In this document: positions 23,501 through 35,500 of the stretch, in pieces
Position numbering within the stretch: position 1 is the first letter of the stretch
Layout: each line of letters begins with the position of its first letter
Source of the DNA: Symbiodinium natans
Lineage: Eukaryota; Sar; Dinophyceae; Suessiales; Symbiodiniaceae
Assembly: GCA_905221605.1 (NCBI GenBank)
Contig: CAJNDS010001057.1
Span: 750,528-814,527, forward strand
Direction of reading: 5' to 3'
DNA length: 64,000 nt
Made by a program: the position numbers and the translations under genes
Notes under the pieces: model-generated
Seen by the model: the letters and a program-made list of their open reading frames with translations, nothing else
What the model was told of the DNA's origin: nothing
The model's database searches: none

Positions 23501-26500
23501 GGAAAGGCACGTCACCGACGATTGAGAGCCCCAACGATGTGTCTCATTGAGCAGCCCCAGGACCCAGAGACGTATTGGGATGATACGCCAGAAGGGGGAT
23601 ACGCATCATTGTGGGCGACAGAAGAATGGGATAGGACGAGTGCCATCCTAGGAACAAAGCTATTCAGTTTTGATCAGGGACCGATGGGACACTCTAAGAA
23701 AAAGCCGACAACGATAGCGACTGACGCAGAGTTGATAGGATGGGCGGTCAATCTTAGAGGACCAGGGACCGGAGCGACGAACGATGGCGATGATAGAAGC
23801 AAGGGCGAGATGAGCGAGTCACAAAACTGGTCGGAGTGGGCGCCGGGATTAGTGCGAGCCATCAAGGAGACTATGCGTAAGCACCACCGAATTTCATCGG
23901 TGGTCGAAAAGGGGATAGACGAGAGGAATAGGGAGACAACGACAGAACAAGACGATGGTGACGGTCGACTGAGAACGATATTCTACTGCGCCGCGTGTAA
24001 GGCCGATTCCTCCGGGGTATGCGGTTTTTGCGAAAGAGCTTTAAGTCCTGAGCAGATTGAGGCGGGGCAAAGCGCACGCAATATGACGGATGCGGAGTTT
24101 CAGCTCATCCATGGAATGAAGAAGAGTCCGGATGACGACCTAAGGATCGCGGAGCAAGTCGTTGCTGTACCCGGCGAGGAAGAAAGCGCCGAAAACGGAG
24201 GCGAATTGGATGATGATATAGATTTGCCTGGAATAGCCGATGAAGAACAGGCTAGAAGAGGAGTGGGAGAGCCTCCGAAGGATGATAGCGCCGGTGACAT
24301 GGGAGAAGTGGAACAAGCAAAGGCAGAAGACGGACCTGCGGATCAGGTTCGAGTTGCGGATAGAATTGGCGAAGGGATAGGGTCGAGCAAAACTGTGAGC
24401 ATCCGGAGAGCAAGATACTCACCGGAGTATGCAAAATCGACGGAACATTTGCTCACGCATCTCCCAAAGAACATGCACTGCGTTGCTTGTCGACAAGGCA
24501 AAGCAATAAACGTCCCCTTCAACAGGGGCGAAGGCATCACAGACAAGGGCGCCGAGAAGTTCGGGGAGAGGGTCACTGCTGACACGATAGTTCTTCGCAG
24601 CAACAAAGACAAGGGAATCCGCGGAGAAAACAATGCAATCGTGATGTTCGACTTCAAGACACAGTGGATACACTGCACGCCCGTAAAGTCCAGGGGAACG
24701 GATGAGTTTGTGCGAGCTATCAATGAGTTCCGAGGCCCAGATATGGTAGTGCATTTATACGCAGACGGAGCCGGTGAATTCTCAAAAGCCTGCGACGTCA
24801 TAGGAACTTGCAGGGCGACTTCTACACCCGGATTACCCCGAACGAATAGCATAGCGGAGCTCAAGGTCAAAGAAGTAATCTACGGTGGCAGAGTATTGCT
24901 GAGACAAGCAGGACTAGAACCGAAGTGGTGGCCGTACGCTGTGCAGACGTTCTGCTTCCATAGGAACGTACAACAAGTGGACGGGGTAAGCCCGTACGGG
25001 AAAAGACATGGCAACGAGCAAGACAAAGTGAAACTGATTCCTTTCGGGGCACTTGTTAACTACCTCCCCATTGCCGAAAAGCCTAGAAAAGCTGGCAAAG
25101 AGGACGCGGCCCTGCTCGAACGGGGGGATCCTGAAAATGACGCTCTTGAGATTCTCGGAGCTGATGAAGATGTTTCGAGCATGGCCTTGCCCTCTGAAAC
25201 GAAGGAAACCAAAGAACAACGCTCGCAAAGGGAGGAAGAGCTGAGAGAGATCGATAGACGTGCGCTCGACATGGTCATGACGCAGGACTTTGATGTGCAG
25301 CATGCAAAGGACATCATCCTGAAGTTCACTTCGATAGAAAAAGGAATAGCGAAGAATTCGCGGAGCATGGCCACCGGTAGAGGGTTCATAGTCCTGGGGC
25401 TGTATGCGTACGGAGGAAAGGTTGGCATTACGAATAGTGCCAAAGAATATCCGGGGATAGCCATGGTGTGCTGCGAGCTGATAGCAAAATGTTTCCCAGA
25501 AGCTACTTTTACAACGGTGATTGTGTCTGTCGGAACCAGGATGGGGCCTCACAAGGACAAGTTTAACGAGAGCCAGACGTACAACTTTGTTGTACCGGTA
25601 AGCGAGAGGGCGGGCGAAGCTATGATCTGGACAGAAGAGGAACAGTGTGCGAGTGAGGGTGGCAAGGCCGCCGGGATAGAGAAAGAGGTGCTTCCGGGAA
25701 AATGGATATGGGGAAGGACTCGGAAGGTGGATAGTGGGCTAAAGTTCAATCCAAGAGTTTGGCATGCTACCGAAGATGCCTTGGCGCCGGAGGATAGAGT
25801 GATAGCGGTGGGATATACCCTGGCAGCGGGTAAAAAGGCATCTGTGGACGACAAGTGGAAGTTGATGAGGCTGGGCTTCAGATTGGATGAGCACTTTGCG
25901 ACACTAGCGGATGGCTTATGCCAAGCAGCGTGTGCAGACGATGGTGGGGACGGGGAAGAATATGTAGATCACGACGCCGAGGAAGAGCAAGCGTATGCCA
26001 TGGCATCCAAGGCGAAGTTCGACACTCCGACATCACCCGGACTGTTCCTAGGTTACGCGCTCCAACCGGGGGGTGTTCCGAGCGGAGACTATATAGTGGT
26101 TGAGCTGGCGCACCTGTATCATGGATGGACGGTACCGTCGATACACCGCGTGAAGAGGATAGTACTTGACGAGGAGATGCCCAACTACTTCCCGATGCAA
26201 GCTGTGGCTGATAGGAAGTCGAGAATCATGACAGCGACTCGAGCTGATGCCCTGGCCAGATTGGAACTGGAGAGAGAGGGGCAGCAAGGAGAGGAGACGG
26301 AGGAAATCTTCGCAGAGGAGAGAAGGGTACGAGCCGATGTGATGAGACAAATTAAGTGCGACGATCAGCATCTTCAAAACGGGGATTTCTGGGAACATGA
26401 TGAGATAGACCATTCGTGGACGCTTCATCACATCTTACCCCGAAAGGAGCTGTGTACCCCAGGCGAGGAGGTCAAAGGTACAGGTGGCCCCGGGGATAGA

Positions 26501-29500
26501 GAGCTGGGTCCAAGGAGGCGAACGTGGATAGTGTATGCCGATGGTACATCGGAGGTGCTGGATGAGGATAGAATGAAGGGCAAGAAGAAGATCACCAAGA
26601 AATGGACGGGGTGCACTACGTTCTGGGAAAAGGGGAGCCTGAGGGAGAGATAGATGATGAAGCCAAGGAGCGGGCGCGGGGAGAGAAGGCGACGGGTATA
26701 CGGGGGGTGGGTTTAGACTACGAACAAGACATGCCCAGAATAGAGCGGCCGTACGCGAGATCTCACAAACCCAACTCCATTTCGTCAGCAGAGTGGAATA
26801 GGATGAGCCCGGGACAGCGACTACGTTATATCGAGGGAGACAAAGAGAGGATCATCAGAGGAGAGAGGCCCCCTTCGGCCGTTCGAGGGCAAGAGGAAAT
26901 AGGACCGCGTCCCGCAGAAATTGGAGTTCGAGAATGGATGGAGAGAATCACCGACCATGGCCAGGAATTCTCACCGCCGGAGTACCGATGGGATCCCCCA
27001 CCGGGAATGCCTGAGGGTGGCCGAGTATGGGCAGTAAGAAACAATCGCGCCACATCCTACCGATTCTATGGCGGAAGGGACAAAAGACGGCTCGAGCTCT
27101 GGTGGAGGGTCACTCGGAGCGCCAATACTGGAGAGGTCTTAGAATCCATTGAATATGACTCGTGCATACAGGCGGAGATGATGCGCAATAGAGGGAGATA
27201 CCGATTCGTTGTGCCCAGGGACATCATTACGGAGTTCTGGTACATCCCCGACGGAGGAGAAGACCGACGAATCAGGGATAGAGGAGAGCCAGCAGAACCT
27301 GCCGCGCCGGCATCCAGGATGGGAGATACTGAGGAGGTTGCGAAAATCATCAATCAATTGTGCAGCACAGCTGGAATAGCGCGAACGCCGTCCGACAACA
27401 TCATTGGGGAAATAATGAGGGAGTTGGGCGAGCAGCCTAAAGTGCAGGTCATGGGGGTCGGAATAGAAGAAACCGGGGATAACGGAGGTGAGAACGTATC
27501 TTGGATATCGGGGGGAGGATGCGTGATAGGAGAGGGTGTGACGGATGTGGTCATTGCTATCGATGCGTCTAATGAAGGCATGAGGACAGAGGTTGATCGG
27601 AAGGCATCCGGGTGGAGACGCGAGGAAGGCCTAGATAGTACGCGAGAGGCTCGAGAAAGAGTATTTGGCAATGTAGAAAAGGTTATCACAGACGCCAACA
27701 GCAGAGGAATAGTGGCCACGATTATCTGGATAGGCGGTAAAAGTCGAGTGGCTGACGAACTCATTGTTCGAATGGCGCTTGCCTGGGACATGTGGATAGT
27801 GCGGAGTGACGGATGCATGCTGGGTATGCGTGACGGGGTAGACGCGTCGTGTTACATAGGAGTCGTCACACCATGCATGATGAATGCGATCGCAGCGGAC
27901 ATGTTAGCATGCGATCACATGCCAAGGGATCATGACTTGATGTCGCGCATAGTGAGGACATCGGACGCGAAAATAGACGTACGGCGAGAGCAGGAGGGTA
28001 AAGCGATACGCGAAATGATCAAGGTGATAAAGGACGTGATAGACATCTGCGGCGAGGAAGAGGGTGATTCGGTGTCGATGGCATGTGAAGAACACGAGGG
28101 AGACTATCTCGGATATAGCAGTGGTATGGTGACGCTGGACGTGGACTCCCTGGCACAGCTGGAAAAGGGAACGATTAGAGGCGATGAGACTGGGGGATCA
28201 CTAGAGAAGCTGCTGAAGATAGCCAAGAGAAGAATGAACGGAGGAAACTCGTATTGGGTGATAGACATGGAGGGAAACGACGAGTACGTCAACGATGCTA
28301 CGGATAGAGAAGATCAGACGCTGGTGAGGAACTATGCCGCTGCGGCGGCCGAGGATGGGGCACCGTACATCAGTCGTGAGGAGCCCAGATGGAAGAGATG
28401 CATAGTTATGAATAATCCAGGCCGAGAGGCAATGGGGGAGGTCTTCGGACCCCGGGCGAAACACATACAGGACCTGCGCGTGATCCTGGTCGACGGCGAC
28501 GACGTAGGCAAGATTATGATGATGAAGCCAAACAGTCGCCGCACCAGACATAGCACCGGAGGGGCCGCAGTAGCTTACCCTGGAGAAGAGCTCGAGGTGG
28601 GAGACATGAACAGCGACGGATGGATAGTAGTGCTGACCGGGGAGAGGGAGGACAGCGAAACAAATCGACGCCGCGATCAAGATAGAGAGGAAAGCTCCGG
28701 ATTCGACGATCAGAGTGATGTGTTTGACTCAGAAGGGTGGACGCTGTCGGACTTGGAAGAGGAACGGGAACCGGTGGATGAGGCATTCTTCAGGGCCGGG
28801 CACGCTGAAACCATCAACCTCGAGACTATGGAAAAGGGCGAATGCAACATAGTCATGTGGGAGGCAGAGAGGAATGCACTGGTCCTCGAACTAAAGGACG
28901 ACATCCATGTTCCGTTGATAGGATACACCTGGGTTCGTACTGGGATAGCATATCCGGAAGATCCTGGCACAAGTGTGAGAGTGTCTGCGCTTGGACAACT
29001 TGTGGCGGAAACTATGTGCGACGTCATAGGATACGAGGTATCACCTGAGCGAGAAATCCTGGTGGCCATACAGAATAGGAATAGCTTTCCCATCACGTTT
29101 GGAGGAAGAGGGGGGCCAATCATGAGAATGGAGTTCGCTAAGGGAGTATGTCTACGACCAAGGATGCGCGGGTGCATGATGCCCGAGAACGTGAAGGAAG
29201 TGAGACGTCAGGAGGGCGTTCGTACGCTGTGTGCTTCGCAGCAGGACGATCCCGAGCCTCATCAGGTCGGATAGAGGGCCAGAGTTCAAGAATGCGCTCA
29301 TGGCAGAACTCAGCGCTATGCTTGGGACCGAGTGGCGGTTCAGCGCGCCCTTGAGGCCTTGTGAGTTGGGCGCAAACGAGCGAGTCCACCAAGAAGTTCA
29401 AAAGGTGCTGGGGGCGGCGCCTCCCTTTCCGAAGCTTGGTCGGATTGGCTCGTGGTGGCGGAGTACGTCATTGATAACACTCCGGGACCCCACGGGTATA

Positions 29501-32500
29501 CCCCGAGGGACCTAGAGCGAGCGGTCGCTCGCTCTACCACTTGAAAAGGACGTCCTGCGAGACGCCTTGCAGTTTGAACCCATCTCTGATTGGGATCGTA
29601 GGGCACATCGGGAGAGCAAGAAAGCAATCTGGGCGAGAGAGGCCCGCGCAAGGGAAAGAGATAGGGATAGTATGGATCATGGGCTGAGAGCGAGGAGGAA
29701 TAGAGATGAGGATAGGCGACGAATCGGAATCAAGCATGTCTCGAATAGGGCTTACAAATGCCGAGAATGTCGACGAATGTTGGAGGGAAAGGCCAAGGTA
29801 CCAAGTTTGATCCTCACGTCGATGACGCTCTGTTTCGCATGCTTCATGAACAAGCACACTACGCCCGTCGATAATTTGATCCGGCAGGGTTATCAGAATG
29901 AAGAGGAGGAGTATGGAGATGGAATAGTCGCAGTCCCTGCTATACAGGTAGATGCAGATCAAGAGGATAGTTGGGAGGAGGTCGCAGAAGATGGAGATTG
30001 TAGACAGCGGGAGAATGTGAACCACTGATGGCCACAATCATAGAAGACGAAGAGGAGGACATCGAGGAAGTTTTCGGACTTGTCGCTAGACCCGTGACGA
30101 AGGCTGAGAGGGCGATCAACCCCAAGGCTCGGGCAGCGCTTGATAAAGAATGGAAAAAGCTGATGGATCAAGTGGTCTGGATAATGGAGGAGGTGCGTTC
30201 GTGGAAGGACGTTCAACGGGAGGCAATGGATAGAGGGGAAATAGCTCATGTAGGTCGTATCTTTGACATCTGTGTGGAAAAGAACTGGGAGCTTGCTGAA
30301 GACGATCCCCTTAGAAAGTATAAGGGGAGAGTTGTGTTTGAGGGATGTCATGTCAAAGACCAGGAGGGAAAGTGGGCCATCTTTCAGGAAATCACATCAT
30401 GTCCCGCGACACTTGAGGCAGGAAAGATGGCGGATGCCTATGGGATGCTGCCAGGACATGACATCGAGATGTCGGACGGTGAGTCGGCGTACACGCAGGC
30501 GCTGTTGGGGGGGCCTAAAACATGGATACGGATCCCGAGGGATAGGTGGCCAGATGAATGGGAGGGCATAGACGACCCCGTGGTGCCACTGAGGCTAGCT
30601 TTGTACGGGCATCCGGATGCCGGGGGGTTCTGGGAAAAGCACTGCGAAAAGGCCGTGACGGAGGTCGGCTTCGAATTCCTCTCAGATTGGCCTAGTGTGT
30701 TCTTCCATAAGGAGCTGAAGCTGATGCTGGTGATCTACGTCGACGACTTCAAGCTTGCGGGGCCCAAAGAGAACTTAGCGATAGGGTGGGAGAAGCTGGC
30801 GAAGAGAATCAAGCTCGAAGAGCCACGAAGTATGGGCAGATACTTGGGATGCTTGCACACGGCTAGCGCGATACCTTTTCGGTCGCCGTTTGAGCCGAGA
30901 CACGAGTGGACGAAGATCATCGAGCCCAAGAAGGAACCGCCTAATTTCGTGGGGAAGGCCGAGGCGAAGGAGGATAGTCCAGATGAGATCAGGATCCTTC
31001 GATATGATGTTACCGATTTCATGAAGCAGTGTGTGGATAGATACCAAGAGTTGTGCTCGACGGCGTATCCTAAGCCGCTGGATAAAGCTAAGACCCCTTA
31101 TCTCGACGAGAGCCGCCCAGAATTCGACGAGAACCCAGTGGACGACAAGGTGAATGAAATTATGGGGATAGCTAAGTACGAGCTGCCGGATGATGGGCCG
31201 GGAGTGTTGAAAGAGCACGCCCCTGCGGTACTCATGAAGATTTTGTATGGGGCCAGAGTCGGAAGGTATGACCTACTGCGACCAGTACAGGTTCTGGCGT
31301 CGAGGCTGACGACCTGGACACATCTCTGTGACAAGAGAATGCATAGACTGATTTCGTACATCAACGAGACGACCACAACGAGCCTCTACGGATGGGTCGG
31401 GGATAGGATAGGAGACATCCGTCTTGTGCTATACTGCGACGCCGATCTTGCCAGCGACAAGAACGACCATAGATCTACGTCGGGGGTATATCTTTGTCTT
31501 CAAGGACCGCACACTTTCGTTCCTATAGCTGCTTACTGTAAGAAGCAAACGTCGTGCTCCAAAAGTACCCCTGAAGCTGAGATAGTAGCCCTGCACGATG
31601 GCATCACGAAACAGGGAATACCGGGGTTGGCACTATATGAAGGAGAATATAGAACCCTTGATAGTGGCAGAAGACAATGAGGCGGCTGTTAGAGTGATTG
31701 TCTCGGGCAAGAATCCGAACATGAGGTACCTGTCTAGAACACAACGAGTAGACATAGCTAGGCTGAACCAGTTCTACGAGGCAGTCATGTTCACGTTTGT
31801 CAATTGTCCTACTGAGTATCAGGCTGCCAACATGATGACCAAGGCCATCAATGAAGCACGAGAGTGGTTAAGGGATATGTACACTACCGCACATTTCGGT
31901 GAAGAGGAGTTCGGGAACGCAACGGGAACCATCTTAGCTATGCCCGCGTGCCGGGGGGTATCCCAAAATCAGCTCGAGTATGACATCAGGGATAACGTCG
32001 GGATAGCAAAGTCCATAGTGGGAAGATGGATAATTTGGGAAATGGTGTGGGATATCAAACACTCGCCAATTCTGGAGGTCGATGAGGCGATCGTCGGTGA
32101 GTGCGACGGGATAGTTGTGATAGCACCGAAGCGAGTTGACTCGCCTTCTCGACTAGCCCGCGGAGCAGAGCTTAAGCTGGGAAGAAAGGACCAAAGTGCG
32201 GCTGATAGCCTAGCTTTACTAGTCGATAGAGTGATCGCTGCGGGCATCGGGATTGTTCTGATCAATCGCAGTGATGCCGCCATATCCGAGGGAATAGCGA
32301 GAATTCTTGCTGCACGTGGAAAACTGGCTCGAATGCGGGGAAAGACGCAGATAGGAGAGCTTCATGACAAAGGAGAGGACGTACAATGCACCATATACAT
32401 TAATGAAGAATCAAAGGCTCGGATAGGAAGTAGCGATACGGTGAATATTGAAGCACTTTGTAATGCTCTTCAACGACGTCTTGAATAGAGCGATTTTGTG

Positions 32501-35500
32501 TGACCTTGAGTTGCATGCAGGTGTAAGGAAGAAGAGGGCTCTAGCGAACTGCATAGCGTGGAGCCATGGGAGAGATGTTCGGATCGGTGTCGCTGAGTGA
32601 GCGGGATAGAGATATCGGAAGCCGTGAAGATCCTGGGACGGCTTCGTCTTCGAGGACAATAGGGATACGATGGCAACGCCCGGAGCATCAGGCCAGGGAT
32701 GCAGGAGAGAGGGAACGATGTGATCGAGCACAGGCCATGATAGACTTCCTGGAGAAAGTGTTCTCCGACGCGGATAGATATCTCAAGGCCGAGACGGAGG
32801 ATGGAGTGCCAGGGGTGACGACGTACTCATATCTGCCAGCTGGAACCAAGGAGCGAGAACAGGCTAGAATACACTGGATGTTGGAGGGAAATCTAGAGGT
32901 ACAGGAGGTATGGGCTAGACGGGCTATCCCCAGCCAGTTCAAGGACGATGCAGACTTCAAGAAATGGATGAGCAGTGGGATAGCTGGTGTGCGAGCGGAA
33001 GAGGCCCAGGCCAAGACGGCGAAGAAAGGAGGTAAGCGATCGGCCGTGGGATACGATGTGGATAGAATGCGAGTGCACAAGATTATGTATCTTTGGGAGG
33101 TACTACGGTGTACAAGGCGGAATCCTGAAGCATGGATAAGGGAGAAGATCCCTCTGATAGCTGCGACTGTGACGGATGCCACGGACTATCTGGAGAGGGT
33201 GATAGCGAACTGGGATAGACCAAGGTCGCATGGAGGGGCGACGAAGCCGCCACCCCAGGCGAGTCCCGGTGTCGGGAACCTGTCAAAGGAGAAGCTGAAC
33301 GACTTGATAGGGGTGCGATTGGCCAGAGGGATGGACGTGCCGGGATGTGCCATGCCCACAGCGGGCACGGGAGGAGACGTTGATACGCCATGGGCCCCTA
33401 AGTTCATCGGCGCGACTGATGAAACAGAGAAGTCCTTCCAGAAGGGGAGATCATATGAGAGGATGATAGCTGGTGTGGCACCGATAGCCATCTCTGTGGG
33501 AGGGGTGTATGACGTCACGAACGGAAGCAAGGACCCGTTCAGGGCTAGCTGGGGAGGGATCAGCAGAAAGACCCTAGATTGGGCGGAGATCCACATGGAC
33601 GACACAGAGAAGAGCCCGTTCGATGATGCGATCAAAGGCATGATGACATGGTTAGCAGTGCGACCATTAAAGTATGCAATTCCACCGTCTCAGGTTGCGG
33701 AGCGGATAGCGGTCAGCCATAAGTCGAGCGAGGAGAAGCTGAAGATATGGACGGAGGCGCCGCCCAAGATCAAGGTGATAGGCATGGCAGACGAGATTAT
33801 GGGGGCCTACGAAAGCCAATATTTGAAGAGAGGAAGAGACGTGATGGAGGAATTCCGGAGAAGCGAAGGGGGAGAAAAAAGGATACGGAGTTATGGCGAA
33901 TGCAGCAAATGGACAGATGAAGGAGTATCTGGATACACTGTCATGGCAGATAGGGGGACCGACATCAGTTCTACACCTGTTGCACTGGTCCCTGGCCGAA
34001 GAAGTGGTCGCATTTCCGGAGGTCCAGGCAGACGGGGGGATTAAGGATGTGAAAGAACATTTCACGGATTCGCGATGTATGTGGGTACCCACGAAGGCCG
34101 AGTACGCCGGAGCAGAGAAGCTGAATCAGGAGATGTCGGTCGGGAATGAGGAGTTCAATGTGCCCGGGTGGATTTTCCACGGAACGTCTCTAGAGGCGTT
34201 GTGGTCGATGATAGCATCTGGTGGGATAGATCGAAGCCATCCGCTGGTCACGTGGACGACCGGCGCTCCCAGTGTGAACGACTCTGCGGGATGCTGGTTT
34301 GGACGAAGCATCTGTGGTACAGCATCATACTCTACATGGCATTCGTTAGGGAATGGATGGATAGTAAGAGTACTGGCCGGCTTCAGAAGGATAGGCAAGA
34401 ATGTCAAAATGGATGTGGGGACGAGGAGATCGTCGGTGCCTGACGGGCAGATCCGAATGGATGTGGATAGAGTGGAGATAGACGGAGTACTGTTCTGCTT
34501 TATGAGGGCCACGAAGGTTGTCGGGCATGCACTCATCTGTAGGCCGAAGCACCCGGGTTTAGGAGCGAATAGCCATCTCATGAGGGAGATGTCGGCGCTG
34601 ATGGAGAAGCACCCGCAAGGGGTTGAGAGGCTGTATTGGCGATATCACCTGGAAAAGCGCGCAATTATAGGCCCGGCCCGAGGACCTCTTCCTGAGCGCC
34701 CTGTGGATTGGAAGATGGAACACGAATTCCTGCATCGGGAAGGTGACGAAAATGTCACGAAGGTCGTCGAACAGCCAACTGGCTCAAGAAGTGGTTTGAT
34801 AGAGCTCATGAGGGGATGGATAGCGGAGTTGCCTAGCTACTACCCGGTGGATAGTGAATGGGCCAATGTGATACGTTTGTTGGAGTATATGGGGATAGAG
34901 GCCCCAATGGCCACGGGACACGATAGCGCTGTCGTGAAGATGCCGTGGAGGAGCTTTGTGGGGCCAGCCATTTACAGACGGTGTGTGGAGAGCAGCGGGA
35001 TAGAGGAGAAGGTCATGGAGAGCGCGAATAAGGCAACGCACCACATAGGCAAGGTTTTGGAAATGGCGGACGTGGGAAGCATAGTGTTGGGAATAGAAAA
35101 GGCACCCAGGAAATATGGGTGGAACAGACCGGAGGACGTCGACCAAAGCTGGGCGTTCGAGGCTCAGGCCTGGGCGGCTATCATTGGCATAGGAATGGGC
35201 GGAGTTGGAGGGAGATTGATGGAGCCAGCGCTTTCGAGCGAGCTTGAGTCCGCGGTGGAGACCTACGAGTGGATGTTCGACATAGCTACTGCATTCCATG
35301 AGCGCAAGGCGGCTGAGCTGGTGACATGGTGGGCGGAGGGAATGAAGCCGCCACTTCAGCTCCGATGTAGTGCGGATCAGAAGACCTACGTACACATCAT
35401 CATACCTGAGGGGATAGAGGGCGTCTCGAATAAGAAGAATCCGGCGTCACCAGGGGAAGTCCGAGAGTGGATAGCATTGCTACTGAAGGCGCACGGTGAC

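Noticed and set aside
25050-25240. Oxygenase-like block as a separate gene inserted in the opposite or a nested element
   Set aside because: It is in frame with integrase on both sides, without LTRs or target duplications, so it is part of the polyprotein.
32566-34044. ORF8 as an envelope-like gene because of its position after RNase H
   Set aside because: No signal peptide, transmembrane segment or fusion-peptide-like stretch is visible.
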